Shown: positions 63,728 through 64,000 of the stretch, piece by piece
How positions within the stretch are numbered: the first letter of the stretch is position 1
Layout: each line of letters opens with the position of its first letter
Source of the DNA: Streptomyces koelreuteriae
GTDB lineage: Bacteria; Actinomycetota; Actinomycetes; Streptomycetales; Streptomycetaceae
Direction of reading: 5' to 3'
Assembly (NCBI RefSeq): GCF_018604545.1
Contig: NZ_CP075896.1
Coordinates: 2,170,001-2,234,000, forward strand
DNA: 64,000 nucleotides
Made by a program: the position numbers and the translations under genes
The notes under the pieces: generated by a model
Database searches by the model: none
What the model saw: only the letters and a program-made list of their open reading frames with translations
Told to the model about the DNA's origin: nothing

Positions 63728-64000
63728 TCAGGCGGACGCCGGCTCGGGGCCGGCGCTCTCGTCGGCGGCGGCCTGTTTGGTGGCCGCCTCCTTGGCGCGC
63801 TCGTCCGCTGCGGCCTTGATGGCCCGCCACGCGGATTCCGCGGCCTGCTGTTCCGCCTCCTTCTTGCTGCGGCCGGTGCCGGTGCCGTACGAGACGCCTC
63901 CGACGCGGGCGGCAGCAGTGAAGGTCTTCTCGTGGTCGGGGCCGGTCTCCGTGACCAGGTACTCGGGTACACCGAGCCCCTCGGTCGCGGTGAGCTCCTG
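63728..64000 (-). CDS. rnc: Ribonuclease III, C-terminal part (cut by window edge)
   Basis: Ninety codons are visible to the right edge. They encode the end of the double-stranded RNA-binding domain ([39 protein letters not shown]), followed by an Ala/Glu-rich tail. The catalytic domain lies outside the window. In S. coelicolor RNase III (AbsB) also controls antibiotic production. Confidence 0.9.
   Translation of the reverse strand, partial: QELTATEGLGVPEYLVTETGPDHEKTFTAAARVGGVSYGTGTGRSKKEAEQQAAESAWRAIKAAADERAKEAATKQAAADESAGPEPASA

Overview
The window is a very GC-rich, densely packed actinobacterial chromosome segment that is almost certainly from a Streptomyces. The evidence is the gene content: the sporulation sigma factor WhiG, the developmental repressor NsdA, four adjacent type I signal peptidases behind rplS, an amtB-glnK-glnD operon with a GlnR box, a GlcP-type glucose permease and an LAxTG sortase substrate. 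From memory, the gene order from about 5.8 kb to the right edge follows the S. coelicolor block around SCO5657 down to SCO5572; no alignment was run.

Layout. 1-5.7 kb is the 3' end of a phage-tail-like contractile injection system (CIS) operon. It encodes a spike, a gp25-like wedge, a BaseplateJ wedge, a tail protein I and a membrane protein with two zinc ribbons, a disordered linker, one membrane span and a discoidin-like outer domain. 5.8-9.3 kb holds an aldehyde dehydrogenase divergent from a Lrp/AsnC regulator and a class III aminotransferase, probably for polyamine/GABA catabolism. 9.5-14.2 kb has an unusual two-gene ABC transporter, a VOC protein, a LOG-like protein and a cell-wall-anchored surface protein. 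14.2-20.7 kb has an MDMPI-family enzyme, a thiamine ABC transporter behind a TPP riboswitch, rlmN and a SRPBCC protein. 20.8-25.6 kb is the rpsB-tsf-pyrH-frr-cdsA block.

25.8-36.3 kb contains a secreted M23 peptidase, a TetR regulator, whiG, dprA-comM-yraN, a DUF2469 gene, a NUDIX gene, four signal peptidases and rplS. 36.4-38.6 kb is trmD-rimM-KH-rpsP. 38.8-42.9 kb is an accessory-looking insert with a SprT-like gene, an archaeal/eukaryal-type prolyl-tRNA synthetase, a methyltransferase and a lipoprotein. 43-48.8 kb is ffh and glnD-glnK-amtB. 49-54.6 kb is nsdA, a degenerate primase-like gene, ftsY, an LLM oxidoreductase and a small orphan. 54.7-64 kb is glcP, smc, a small coiled-coil gene, an acylphosphatase, a CAP-domain secreted protein, a HxlR regulator, mutM and the 3' end of rnc.

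Functionally, three themes recur. One is protein synthesis and export (ribosomal proteins, SRP and its receptor, signal peptidases). The second is nitrogen and carbon supply (AmtB/PII, GlcP, polyamine degradation). The third is development and cell fate (WhiG, NsdA, CIS). No rRNA, CRISPR array, insertion sequence or convincing intact tRNA was seen. The most interesting locus is the CIS edge with its putative membrane-attachment protein.
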